Below, piece by piece: positions 43,518 through 51,716 of a stretch of 64,000 nucleotides of DNA. A model generated the notes under the pieces. That model was not told where the DNA came from and did no database searches. It was given only the letters and a program-made list of their open reading frames with translations. How positions within the stretch are numbered: position 1 is the first letter of the stretch; each line of letters starts with the position of its first letter. The stretch covers positions 124,001 through 188,000 of the forward strand of contig NZ_JPRN01000004.1 in assembly GCF_000737715.1 (NCBI RefSeq), read 5' to 3'. The position numbers were made by a program, and so were the translations under genes. Source of the DNA: Chryseobacterium sp. JM1. GTDB taxonomy: Bacteria; Bacteroidota; Bacteroidia; Flavobacteriales; Weeksellaceae.

Positions 43518-44330
43518 TTATTTAGTAAGCTTCGTTTTAGGAAGAGCTACCGTTCCCGGATCTTTCCACAAGCCGTCTTTTTCTGCTCTCTTCTTAATAG
43601 CCTGAGCTCTTTTTTCACTGTCAGGGTGAGAGTTAAACATTTTTTGAAAACCGGTCTGAGTGCTTCCTTCAGAAAGCAGGGCCAGTTTCTTGAATGCCGA
43701 ATACGCTCCTACTACATTATAGCTGTTTGCTTTCATAAAGTCATAAGAATATGTATCTGCCTCAGATTCCTGCTTTTTGCTGTGAGAAGCATCCAGAAAT
43801 TCGTTCGCCATTTTCCCTACCTGACTTTCGTTTAGTGCCGCTACCGTTCCTGAAGCTGATGATGCCGCATCCAATGCCGCTGCCTTTAAATAAGCAGATT
43901 TAATAGCATCTTTAGTATCCTGGTTCTTTACGTGTCCGATTTCATGTCCGATAACTGCTAAAAGCTCCTCATCCGTCATGATATCCATTAAAGAAGAAAA
44001 CACTCGCACACTTCCGTCTGCACAGGCAAAAGCGTTGATATCCTTTACTTTATACACTTTATAGTTCAGTGCAAGTCCGTCCTGAGATTTGTGTTTTCCG
44101 AAAAGTTTGTTCAGTCTTACCGTATAAGGATCTTTTGGACCTGCAACCTCGTTGTTTTTGTCCATCCAATCCACAGATTCCTTAGACAGTTTCACGGCGT
44201 CTTCGTTAGTAAACGTAAGGGCTTTTGCTCCTTTCGAAACAATACCTGCAGCTTTTCCAAGATTGATTTTCTGTGCTGATACAGCATTCATTGCCCCTAA
44301 GAATAAAAGGCAGAGAGTCATTTTTTTCAT
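43518..44330 (-). CDS. M48 family zinc metalloprotease
   Basis: 270 residues from ATG 44330. The longer frame to 44507 reads across the recJ promoter and its start, so it is rejected. Signal peptide KKMTLCLLFLGAMNAVSAQ. Zinc motif VIGHEIGHVKNQ and the third ligand Glu in KQESEADTYSYDFMKANSY. The GSVRVFSSLMDIMTDEELLA stretch precedes HEIGH, as in LoiP/YcaL-like periplasmic proteases. It probably degrades misfolded outer-membrane proteins. Divergent from recJ. Confidence 0.88.
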   Translation of the reverse strand: MKKMTLCLLFLGAMNAVSAQKINLGKAAGIVSKGAKALTFTNEDAVKLSKESVDWMDKNNEVAGPKDPYTVRLNKLFGKHKSQDGLALNYKVYKVKDINAFACADGSVRVFSSLMDIMTDEELLAVIGHEIGHVKNQDTKDAIKSAYLKAAALDAASSASGTVAALNESQVGKMANEFLDASHSKKQESEADTYSYDFMKANSYNVVGAYSAFKKLALLSEGSTQTGFQKMFNSHPDSEKRAQAIKKRAEKDGLWKDPGTVALPKTKLTK

Positions 44331-44428
44331 AATCATTTTTAATTTGGACCGCGAAGATAGATAATTTTTTTTAACATTCAGTAAGTCAAGTTCATCCTTA
44401 ATCATTTCAAAATGCTGTTTTTTTTCCT

Positions 44429-44436
44429 TATTTTTG
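44429..44436 (+). promoter_or_regulatory. -7 box very close to the recJ start (possible leaderless mRNA)
   Basis: TATTTTTG (44429-44436) ends 4 nt before the ATG at 44441. If used, transcription would start at or next to the ATG. A -33 TTG is not at the right place, so this is tentative. Confidence 0.4.
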
Positions 44437-44440
44437 TGAA

Positions 44441-46153
44441 ATGAGTCAGAAATGGATTTACAAGCCGGAACCCGATGAGGAAGTTGTGGACAGATTAAGT
44501 TCGTCACTTGGTTTTGGTACTTTTGAATCTAAACTCCTCGTTTTAAGGGGAATTGACAATTATCAAAAGGCCAGAGAATTCTTCAAACCCAACCTTACCG
44601 ATATACACAGTCCGTTCTTAATGGCAGATATGCAAAAAGCTGTAGAGCGCATTGCCACAGCCATTGAAAACGGAGAAAAGATACTTGTTTACGGAGATTA
44701 CGATGTAGACGGAACTACTGCTGTTGCCGTCATGTACCTTTACCTCAGCAAAATTGTTGAGAAAAAATACTTAGATTATTACATCCCGGACAGGAATTCC
44801 GAAGGATACGGAATCTCTACCGAAGGTATTGATTTTGCCAAAGAAAACGGCTTTTCACTGATCATTGCTTTAGACTGCGGTATCAAAGCTATTGACATGA
44901 TCAACTACGCCAAAGAAAAAGACATTGATTTTATCATCTGCGACCATCACCTTCCGGGTGACGAGATCCCTGATGCTGCAGCTGTTCTGGATCCTAAGAG
45001 AAATGACTGCAGATATCCTTTTAAAGAACTTTCAGGATGTGGTGTCGGCTTCAAGCTGTGCCAGGGGCTGAATACCATCTATAAAATTCCGGAGGCTGAA
45101 TTATTTGAGCTTACCGATCTTCTTGCTATTTCCATTGCTGCGGATATTGTTTCCATGACCGGCGAAAACAGGGTACTTGCTAAAATGGGACTTAAAGTTC
45201 TGAGAAAAACAAGAAACCTTGGATTAAGATTATTAATTCCGGAAGATAAACTGTCGCACTTCGAAATTTCAAATATTGTTTTTGAGATTGCTCCGAAGAT
45301 CAATGCAGCAGGAAGAATTTCCCACGGAAAAGCAGCTGTGGAACTTATGGTTTCCGACAACCTGAAACATGCGAATCAGATTGTGGGCGACATTATGAAT
45401 CTGAATGACGAAAGACGTGAACTCGATATGAATTCCACGCTTTCGGCATTGAACCAGATCATTGAATCCCAGCAACAGAGTAAACATTCCACCATCGTTT
45501 ATCATCCGGACTGGAACAAGGGCGTGATAGGTATCGTAGCCTCAAGGCTTATCGAAACGTATTATAAACCTACTTTGGTATTCACAGACGGAAACAATGG
45601 GGAAATGGTGGCTTCGGCCAGATCTGTTTCTGATTTTGACGTTCATGAAGCGCTTGATATGTGCTCTGAATATTTCCTTAAATTCGGCGGACATCATGCT
45701 GCTGCAGGACTTTCCATGGAAAAGGATAAGTTTGAAGCTTTCAAGATTAAATTCGAACAAATCGTTTCTGAAAAAATCCAGGAACATCAGCAGGAACCTT
45801 CCGTTACCATTGATTCTGAAATCAAAGTGGATGAGATCAACCGTGAGTTTATCAATTTCCACAGAAAACTGGCCCCTTTCGGACCTCACAATATGAAACC
45901 GATCCTTACGCTTACCAACCAGAAGCTTTCCGGATATGTGAAAACAATGGGGAAAGACAACAATCACCTGAAGTTTTACATCAAGCAGGAATCTACAGGA
46001 AGAAATATAGAGTGTGTAGGCTTCAAACTGGGACAGCATGCTGAAGATTTTAAAAACAAAAACTTCGACCTTGCTTTCACGTTAGAAGAAAATCACTGGA
46101 AAGGAAATGTAACGCATTATTTGAATATTAAAGATGTAAAGTTTAGGGATTAG
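44441..46153 (+). CDS. recJ: Single-stranded-DNA-specific exonuclease RecJ
   Basis: 570 residues. 5'-3' exonuclease on single strands for recombination and mismatch repair. DHH catalytic core: VYGDYDVDGTTAVAVMYLYL (motif I), ALDCGIKAIDMINYAKEKDI, CDHHLPGDEIPDAAAVLDPK (DHH), then DHHA1 with GGHHAAAGLSM and an OB-like C-terminal domain (PFGPHNMKPILTLTNQKLSG). Co-directional with nadD; the 48-bp gap is entirely the repeat at 46154-46200. Confidence 0.96.
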   Translation: MSQKWIYKPEPDEEVVDRLSSSLGFGTFESKLLVLRGIDNYQKAREFFKPNLTDIHSPFLMADMQKAVERIATAIENGEKILVYGDYDVDGTTAVAVMYLYLSKIVEKKYLDYYIPDRNSEGYGISTEGIDFAKENGFSLIIALDCGIKAIDMINYAKEKDIDFIICDHHLPGDEIPDAAAVLDPKRNDCRYPFKELSGCGVGFKLCQGLNTIYKIPEAELFELTDLLAISIAADIVSMTGENRVLAKMGLKVLRKTRNLGLRLLIPEDKLSHFEISNIVFEIAPKINAAGRISHGKAAVELMVSDNLKHANQIVGDIMNLNDERRELDMNSTLSALNQIIESQQQSKHSTIVYHPDWNKGVIGIVASRLIETYYKPTLVFTDGNNGEMVASARSVSDFDVHEALDMCSEYFLKFGGHHAAAGLSMEKDKFEAFKIKFEQIVSEKIQEHQQEPSVTIDSEIKVDEINREFINFHRKLAPFGPHNMKPILTLTNQKLSGYVKTMGKDNNHLKFYIKQESTGRNIECVGFKLGQHAEDFKNKNFDLAFTLEENHWKGNVTHYLNIKDVKFRD

Positions 46154-46200
46154 GAGCTGCTACCTGCAACCTTTTACCTACCATCTGCTACCTGACAACT
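46154..46200. repeat. Solo copy of the GGTTGCAGG-type repeat
   Basis: Begins directly after the recJ TAG and ends one base before the nadD ATG. Words GCTACCTGCAACC and CATCTGCTACCTG match the block at 30241-30290 in the same orientation, here without a gene. Confidence 0.65.
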
Positions 46201-46201
46201 C

Positions 46202-46786
46202 ATGAAAAAAATCGGCTTATTTTTCGGTTCTTTCAATCCGATCCACATCGGACATTTAATTCTGGCCAATTACATCCTGGAACATACTGACATGGATGAA
46301 TTATGGTTTGTAGTAAGCCCACAGAACCCTTTTAAAGATAAAAAATCACTTCTTAAAGATCATAACAGGCTGGATATGGTACAGCTCGCGGTAAAAAGCT
46401 ATCCTAAAATGAGAGCTTCTAATGTCGAGTTTTCACTTCCCAAACCAAGTTATACGATTGACACACTGACTTATCTTCATGAAAAGTATCCTGATCATTC
46501 TTTCAGCCTGATCATGGGTGAAGATAATCTGAGCAGCCTTCATAAATGGAAAAATGCTGAACTTCTGATCAAAAATCATCATATCATTGTATATCCAAGA
46601 GTTTTTGAAGGGGAAAAGAAAGATTCGGAATATTTGCAGCATGAGAACATTTCCATGATCAAAGCACCCGTTATAGAACTTTCTGCTACGGAGATCAGAA
46701 ATATGATCAAAGAAGGAAAAAATGTACGTCCTATGCTTCCACCGGAAGTTTTTGAATATTTGGACGGAAGCAGTTTTTATAAGTAA
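46202..46786 (+). CDS. nadD: Nicotinate-nucleotide adenylyltransferase
   Basis: 194 residues. Adenylates nicotinate mononucleotide to deamido-NAD in NAD biosynthesis. GLFFGSFNPIHIGHLILANY contains the (H/T)xGH motif; IMGEDNLSSLHKWKNAELLI and the C-terminal ELSATEIRNMIKEG match the ISxTxxR site. Transcription may continue from recJ through the repeat. A pair of 14-nt direct repeats follows at 46798-46825. Confidence 0.95.
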   Translation: MKKIGLFFGSFNPIHIGHLILANYILEHTDMDELWFVVSPQNPFKDKKSLLKDHNRLDMVQLAVKSYPKMRASNVEFSLPKPSYTIDTLTYLHEKYPDHSFSLIMGEDNLSSLHKWKNAELLIKNHHIIVYPRVFEGEKKDSEYLQHENISMIKAPVIELSATEIRNMIKEGKNVRPMLPPEVFEYLDGSSFYK

Positions 46787-46797
46787 TTTTGCAAGAA

Positions 46798-46825
46798 AGA
46801 AATTAGAAGCTAGAAATTAGAAGTT
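46798..46825. repeat. Tandem 14-nt direct repeat
   Basis: AGAAATTAGAAGCT followed directly by AGAAATTAGAAGTT, then AGA. One substitution in 14. It lies between nadD and the DUF3817 gene. Confidence 0.75.
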
Positions 46826-46869
46826 AGATTCCAATACGGCCTGCTATTTTTCAATTTATATATCAAGAC

Positions 46870-47208
46870 ATGGAGTTTATCGAAAATTTTTTCTTAAAAT
46901 ATCCTCAGGATAAAGTGATCAGATGGTTTAGACAAATCTGTCTGGCTGAAGCTGTTTCATGGTTTTTCCTGTTTACCGCAATGATCTGGATACGCGTGGA
47001 TCCGGAAGGTATTTTCCCGATTGTCTATATCAGTACTATTGGAAGTATTCACGGATTATTTTTTACATTGTATCTGATCTTTCTCCCTGCGATAAGAAAA
47101 ACATTTACCTGGGATGATGAAGACAGTGTCTTTGCTTTAATTTCAGCGTTTTTTCCTTTTGCAACGATCTGGATAGACAAAAAATTAGCCCGCTTCGACA
47201 GAGAATAA
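46870..47208 (+). CDS. DUF3817 domain-containing membrane protein
   Basis: 112 residues with three membrane helices (AEAVSWFFLFTAMIWIRV, GSIHGLFFTLYLIFLPAIRK, SVFALISAFFPFATIWIDKK) and a short basic N-terminus (FFLKYPQDKVIRWFRQICLA). DUF3817 is a small membrane family often annotated YdzA-like; its function is unknown. Follows nadD on the same strand and ends on a clear terminator, so it is likely the last gene of a recJ-nadD-DUF3817 unit. Confidence 0.85.
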   Translation: MEFIENFFLKYPQDKVIRWFRQICLAEAVSWFFLFTAMIWIRVDPEGIFPIVYISTIGSIHGLFFTLYLIFLPAIRKTFTWDDEDSVFALISAFFPFATIWIDKKLARFDRE

Positions 47209-47220
47209 CCATACGACATA

Positions 47221-47247
47221 AAAAAAGGACCGAGATGGTCCTTTTTT
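47221..47247 (+). terminator. Terminator after the DUF3817 gene
   Basis: AAAAAAGGACC / GGTCCTTTTTT with a 5-nt loop, followed by ATTT on the plus strand. The same hairpin could also end the convergent gene at 47271, 23 bp away. Confidence 0.85.
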
Positions 47248-47270
47248 ATTTAAGTTATAATGATAAATGA

Positions 47271-49049
47271 TTAAAGATCTCTGAGTACATGCCCATTGGC
47301 TGTGAATGTATGGGTTCCGTTCGTATCTGTATACGTTCCGTTTACCGTAAAATCAATATACGCTCCTACTGCACCGAAGCTGGTCACCTGAACCACTACA
47401 TTTCCATTACTAGAGGTGAAATATCCTCCGGAAAACTCAAAAGTATAATCTGTCGTAAAACTTCCCGGAACTCCAAGCATATTATTTTGATTCATAAAGA
47501 AAGAATTCCCGGCAGGTGATGTAGAATTAATTCTTAATTGTTTGGCAGGCATATTCGGGCTGGTTGAAGTAAGGCCAGACCATTGAGCATACATACTTCC
47601 CAAAACATATTTCACATTCTGATTATCAATTTTATAACTGATAAACTCATTCACTGAATTACAAACCGAAAGATTGGTAAAATTCATCACCGGTGCATTG
47701 GCTGTGAAAGGAATTTCTCCTGAAGTCTGCAGGTTGGCATAATCATAAGCTTCCAAAATAAATTGCGGATTCGCCGTACATGAATACACATTGAATGAAA
47801 AGCTACCTGTATTGCTTACCGGAACTGATGTGTACTGAAAATAATTGGTACCCGCCGCTGGTCTTAACAGCACATAGCCATCCGTAACATCAGTATTGGC
47901 GCATGTTTTCAGATTCCCCTGTATGGTGTACTGATTTCCTGTAGAGGTTACCGTAATATCAGGCAAAGTCATAGTAGTTCCCACTGCTACAGGGGCTACA
48001 TTGGATGTATAAATCACCGTATTACAAACATCGTACACTTTAAGAACAAGCGTTTCGTTGGCCGGAATAATTCCTGTAACGGCACCCAGGTTATCCGTCA
48101 TACCATAGGTTTCATAGGCCTGGCTGCTTCTTTTTAAACTCACCTTTGTATTCACCATTGGTAAGCCTGCCGGATTTTTCACTGTCACTTTCAGGATGGC
48201 CTGCTGAAACTGTGCATCGCAATTCCACCAGGAGAAATGATTTACGTTTCCTACATAGGTATTCCCCACCTTCGTTGCAGAACCTTCTTCGTTCCACATT
48301 CCTGTATTCTCATCGTATGACCATAGCGGAATTGTATTCGGAGAAGTTGAAGTCTGTGATGCATCGATAGGAACTGTCATTTCAGCGGTATGTCCGGTTG
48401 CAATCTGTAATTTTTGTCCTGAGCTTCCTGTAAGCTGAACATGTACCATTCCGAAGGTTTCCATGATTCTTGCACCTCCGCCGGAGTTGGTTGCCAGAAG
48501 AGAACCGGGCATTAATTCAGTCAGATACTGATTGGATGATGCTAAATTATACAACGCTACATTCACACTTCCGCTGTACGCATTTCCGCTGGCGTCTTTG
48601 AAACTTCCGTCGAATTTTACTTTTGTTCCGTTAGGTAAAGAAACGGTAGAAGTTGCTCCTGAATTGATACTTGCAGTGGTGGTTGCAGGGATCATCATGA
48701 TATTCACACGGTTCATTCCACCTGTTGGAACCATTACTCTTGAACCATCTACAAATCCGGATTTTGTTACTTTCACAAGGGCAAAGTTTTCCTTCACATT
48801 GGCATTTTTAAACGTAAAAAAACCTTTGAAATTGGTTTGAACCGTAGCCGATCCAATGGTTACCGTGGCTCCGCTTACAGGATTTCCGCCGGTATCAAGT
48901 ACTACGCCCTGAAAATTTCTTTGTACTGTGCTTCCAAAATTAAAATTGGATTCAGGGATTGGGCTGCTGTCATCAATGTCTATATATGTTTCATTTTTAC
49001 ATGAAAATATTAACAATAATAACAACAATAGAGGATAAATTTTTCTCAT
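47271..49049 (-). CDS. Large lipoprotein with carboxypeptidase-regulatory-like domain
   Basis: 592 residues. Lipoprotein signal MRKIYPLLLLLLLIFSCKNE with Cys17 as the lipid site. Residues about 45-105 form a carboxypeptidase-regulatory-like domain (NFQGVVLDTGGNPVSGATVT, NFKGFFTFKNANVKENF). The rest is all-beta, Thr/Ser/Asn-rich with repeated modules (SGSVNVALYNLASSNQYLTE; HFSWWNCDAQFQQAILKVTV; VSLKRSSQAYETYGMTDNLG). It should be anchored in a membrane and exposed outside. No enzyme motif is visible. It is transcribed alone, with the T9SS-like secreted gene 200 bp upstream on the same strand. Confidence 0.7.
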   Translation of the reverse strand: MRKIYPLLLLLLLIFSCKNETYIDIDDSSPIPESNFNFGSTVQRNFQGVVLDTGGNPVSGATVTIGSATVQTNFKGFFTFKNANVKENFALVKVTKSGFVDGSRVMVPTGGMNRVNIMMIPATTTASINSGATSTVSLPNGTKVKFDGSFKDASGNAYSGSVNVALYNLASSNQYLTELMPGSLLATNSGGGARIMETFGMVHVQLTGSSGQKLQIATGHTAEMTVPIDASQTSTSPNTIPLWSYDENTGMWNEEGSATKVGNTYVGNVNHFSWWNCDAQFQQAILKVTVKNPAGLPMVNTKVSLKRSSQAYETYGMTDNLGAVTGIIPANETLVLKVYDVCNTVIYTSNVAPVAVGTTMTLPDITVTSTGNQYTIQGNLKTCANTDVTDGYVLLRPAAGTNYFQYTSVPVSNTGSFSFNVYSCTANPQFILEAYDYANLQTSGEIPFTANAPVMNFTNLSVCNSVNEFISYKIDNQNVKYVLGSMYAQWSGLTSTSPNMPAKQLRINSTSPAGNSFFMNQNNMLGVPGSFTTDYTFEFSGGYFTSSNGNVVVQVTSFGAVGAYIDFTVNGTYTDTNGTHTFTANGHVLRDL

Positions 49050-49202
49050 ATGTTATTAATTTTTGGTTTATACTAAATTAATCATAAAATGAATACATCG
49101 GTATTTTATTCAATTTTTCAACACATTTTTTTACATCTGAATAACTTTCAATCTCTGACATTAAAAATTTTTAGTCAAAAAGACCAGGATTAAGTGGTAA
49201 AG

Positions 49203-49228
49203 AAGTGAGACATTGCGGCCTCACTTCT
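49203..49228 (-). terminator. Hairpin after the 49251-50936 gene
   Basis: GAAGTGAG / CTCACTTC with a 10-nt loop, 22 bp after the stop. The minus strand continues TTTACC, a poor U-tract. Confidence 0.5.
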
Positions 49229-49250
49229 CAATTATTATTTCCAGATAGTC

Positions 49251-50936
49251 CTATTGTGGAATTTTTATGCCTGGTATTACCTGTACAGGTAATTTTGGGC
49301 CTAGTTCTTTACAGGCAAATTTGCTTGAATGTTTATAAACAGGTAAACCATTCACCGTAGAGGAAGGTACCGGCTGATTGGCCGTGCTGATTACCGAAAT
49401 ATCTACAGGCATGGTGTAGCATCCTGTAAAGCCGTTCTGCACAAAGTTTTCATACGCAATATTTCCTCCGGCAGACACTATTTTCAATTTTGCATTGACT
49501 ACCGTTCCTGCCATTTTAAACCTGACCTGTCCTGTGAGTACTTCTTTATGAGGATTTCCCGGTACAACAATAAATTTTGTACAGCAAACAGGCGTTGCCG
49601 TAACGGTACCAGAGGATGAAGACTGAGGACCTTCTACAATAACCGTAAAACAGCCTATTGAACAGGTAGTACCCGAAGATGGACATTTTACATTAACACA
49701 AATGGTATTTGTTCCTACGTTCAGACTTGAAAAAGGAATTAATCTTGCAGAAGGATTCTGTCCATTAGTATGGTTAAATGGATTTCCGCCTGAACTTACC
49801 GTAGCAGGACTTCCATTCGTGAAAATAGTGATGATGGAAGCCCAAATTCCTGTATTTAATGAATTGTAAGGATGCGGTGATGCTTCAACTCTTAAGAATT
49901 TTGAAGAATTTGCCGGGTTATACGGAATCGTCAAAGTCCCACCGGGATTTATTGACGGACCGCTGACATTAGGAAATTGCACAGAAGCCGTGGGTGAGCT
50001 TAGACAAACACAATTGCTTGATTTTGACTGAATTTCATCCGTTATCTCTGAACTCTTTGGGTTATTGTAATCCTTTTTTGAAAAGATGCTAAAGATTATT
50101 CCTGCATTCAAGCCTAAAGCATTGAGTCTGTTTTTTGTTTCCAGTGTTTCATATCTGCCTGCCATTATCTGATCAATACTGTAAAAGCCTTCACTGTTCG
50201 GGGCTCCGTTAGGTTTGAAGATGGTTGTTGTATTTTTTACATTCGGGCCTGCCAGGTAGCTTCCTTCTACAAAAAATCCTATTCTTCCCGGAAAATAAGA
50301 CAGTCTCAGTTTGGGGATGACGCCCAGACCATCGGTTTTTGAAATCATCCTTTTTGATGTTTCAAAACTTCGGACCTGCCCATTGACACTCGAAGTCTGA
50401 ATAGCCGTAAACGAACTTTCCTTTGAACTGATATAGGCGGCATTCATAATAGGTGATATTGTAAATTTGTTGAAGGAAAAATTAGACTGAAGCCCTAGTT
50501 CTCCTATGAAACCATTCTGTCGGCTTCCATTACCTATTTCCGTTTTAAATGAAGGTGGCGAAGACTGTCCTGCAATATTGTAAAAAGGTCCTTCAGGTTT
50601 ATATTCTTTTTTCATTCCGAAAAATCCGGCACCTCCGTTCAGCCCCAGTGAGGTATAATTTGTTTCCGAACCGTTCAATGTAAAAACAGGAACGTACAGA
50701 TTAATATTTCCATTCAATCCGTTTCCAACATGGCTCTCCTGTCCATAAGTATTTCCTGGAAACAATCCACCTCCGCCTACAGAAACCAGAAGATTTCCTC
50801 CCGGATTTTTCCCACCTTTCACAATAACCCCTTTGATGGGTTGTCCCGGTCTTTCTTCCTGTGCACCAGCCGTCACAAAAAGTAAGACCCATAATAAGAC
50901 CGCTGTCTTTCTCATAAAAGTAAATTTGCTTTTCAT
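49251..50936 (-). CDS. Secreted beta-rich protein, unknown function
   Basis: 561 residues. Signal peptide RKTAVLLWVLLFVTAGAQEE. N-terminal 300 residues have alternating strands like an outer-membrane barrel (FGMKKEYKPEGPFYNIAGQ; GFIGELGLQSNFSFNKFTIS; KLRLSYFPGRIGFFVEGSYL). The second half has several Cys (SNCVCLSS, NTICVNVKCPSSGTTCSIGC, TPVCCTKFIVVPG) and beta-sandwich-like segments; disulfides are likely. I recognise no family. It lies downstream of the response regulator with 109 bp between and may be a target of the two-component system next door; that is inference. Confidence 0.6.
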   Translation of the reverse strand: MKSKFTFMRKTAVLLWVLLFVTAGAQEERPGQPIKGVIVKGGKNPGGNLLVSVGGGGLFPGNTYGQESHVGNGLNGNINLYVPVFTLNGSETNYTSLGLNGGAGFFGMKKEYKPEGPFYNIAGQSSPPSFKTEIGNGSRQNGFIGELGLQSNFSFNKFTISPIMNAAYISSKESSFTAIQTSSVNGQVRSFETSKRMISKTDGLGVIPKLRLSYFPGRIGFFVEGSYLAGPNVKNTTTIFKPNGAPNSEGFYSIDQIMAGRYETLETKNRLNALGLNAGIIFSIFSKKDYNNPKSSEITDEIQSKSSNCVCLSSPTASVQFPNVSGPSINPGGTLTIPYNPANSSKFLRVEASPHPYNSLNTGIWASIITIFTNGSPATVSSGGNPFNHTNGQNPSARLIPFSSLNVGTNTICVNVKCPSSGTTCSIGCFTVIVEGPQSSSSGTVTATPVCCTKFIVVPGNPHKEVLTGQVRFKMAGTVVNAKLKIVSAGGNIAYENFVQNGFTGCYTMPVDISVISTANQPVPSSTVNGLPVYKHSSKFACKELGPKLPVQVIPGIKIPQ

Positions 50937-50993
50937 AATATTTTGTTTTTAGAATTGTTTCTCAAAATTCATTTAAAACAAAACATAAAAAAA

Positions 50994-51009
50994 TCCCTAA
51001 TTATAGGGA
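50994..51009 (-). terminator. Palindrome with U-tract after the response regulator
   Basis: TCCCTAATTATAGGGA followed on the minus strand by seven T, 36 bp after the stop at 51046. It differs at 2 of 16 positions from a palindrome at 51721-51736. Confidence 0.65.
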
Positions 51010-51045
51010 CGTTCCAAAAGCTGAATACAGAATTTTTCAGCGTTT

Positions 51046-51666
51046 TTACTCCTTTATATTTTTAAAATACCATGAGACCGCTTCGCCCAAAGAAGATACG
51101 TGAAGTTTGTTATAAATATGCTTGATGTGGGTATTTACGGTAGAATAGCCTATTTCCAGTTTATCAGCAATCATCTTGTAACTAAGCCCGTCTGACAGCA
51201 GTTTTAGGACTTCCTGTTCTTTTTTTGTCAAAAGTTTCTGCTGTGCCGTAGGCTGGAAATATTCCAGGACACGCTTTGCAATAGCCGGATTCATAAAAGC
51301 TCCGCCTTCGTAGATTTCTTCAATAGCCTGAAGAATTCTCCTCGGGTTATCACTTTTTAAAATATAACCGCTGGCCCCACTGGAAATAGAACGGAACACC
51401 TTTTCACTGTCGTCAAAAGCAGTCTGAACCAGAACATTGATATGAGGAAATCTGGATTTAATAATTTTCAGGCCTGTTATTCCGTCCACCACCGGCATAT
51501 TGATATCCATTAAAACGATATCCGGCTGATACTTCTCCATTTCCTCTTTCACATGTTCACAGTTGAGCGCATCCCCGATATATTTCATATTCTCTGAAAG
51601 CTCAATAAGGCTTCTCATACTGTGCAGGCGTTCCTGGCTATCGTCGTAGGCAAATATTTTAATCAT
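51046..51666 (-). CDS. LuxR/NarL-family response regulator
   Basis: 206 residues. Receiver domain with phosphoacceptor D54 (DIVLMDINMPVVDG), acidic D8/D9, Lys near 104 (YILKSDNP). C-terminal HTH LuxR (LLTKKEQEVLKLLSDGLSYK; IADKLEIGYSTVNTHIKHIY). Phosphorylated by a histidine kinase, it should bind DNA as a dimer. It lies 50 bp after the sensor gene and in the same direction, an operon. A short palindrome in the sensor 3' end and another in its own terminator flank it. Confidence 0.95.
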   Translation of the reverse strand: MIKIFAYDDSQERLHSMRSLIELSENMKYIGDALNCEHVKEEMEKYQPDIVLMDINMPVVDGITGLKIIKSRFPHINVLVQTAFDDSEKVFRSISSGASGYILKSDNPRRILQAIEEIYEGGAFMNPAIAKRVLEYFQPTAQQKLLTKKEQEVLKLLSDGLSYKMIADKLEIGYSTVNTHIKHIYNKLHVSSLGEAVSWYFKNIKE

Positions 51667-51716
51667 GGTGTGATACTGCTAGATTGATTCAAAGTTAAAT
51701 TCTTACTGAGCTGTCA

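Noticed and set aside
44331..44507. N-terminal extension of the M48 protease
   Set aside because: It would overlap the recJ start and give no signal peptide at the N-terminus; the ATG at 44330 gives a good one.
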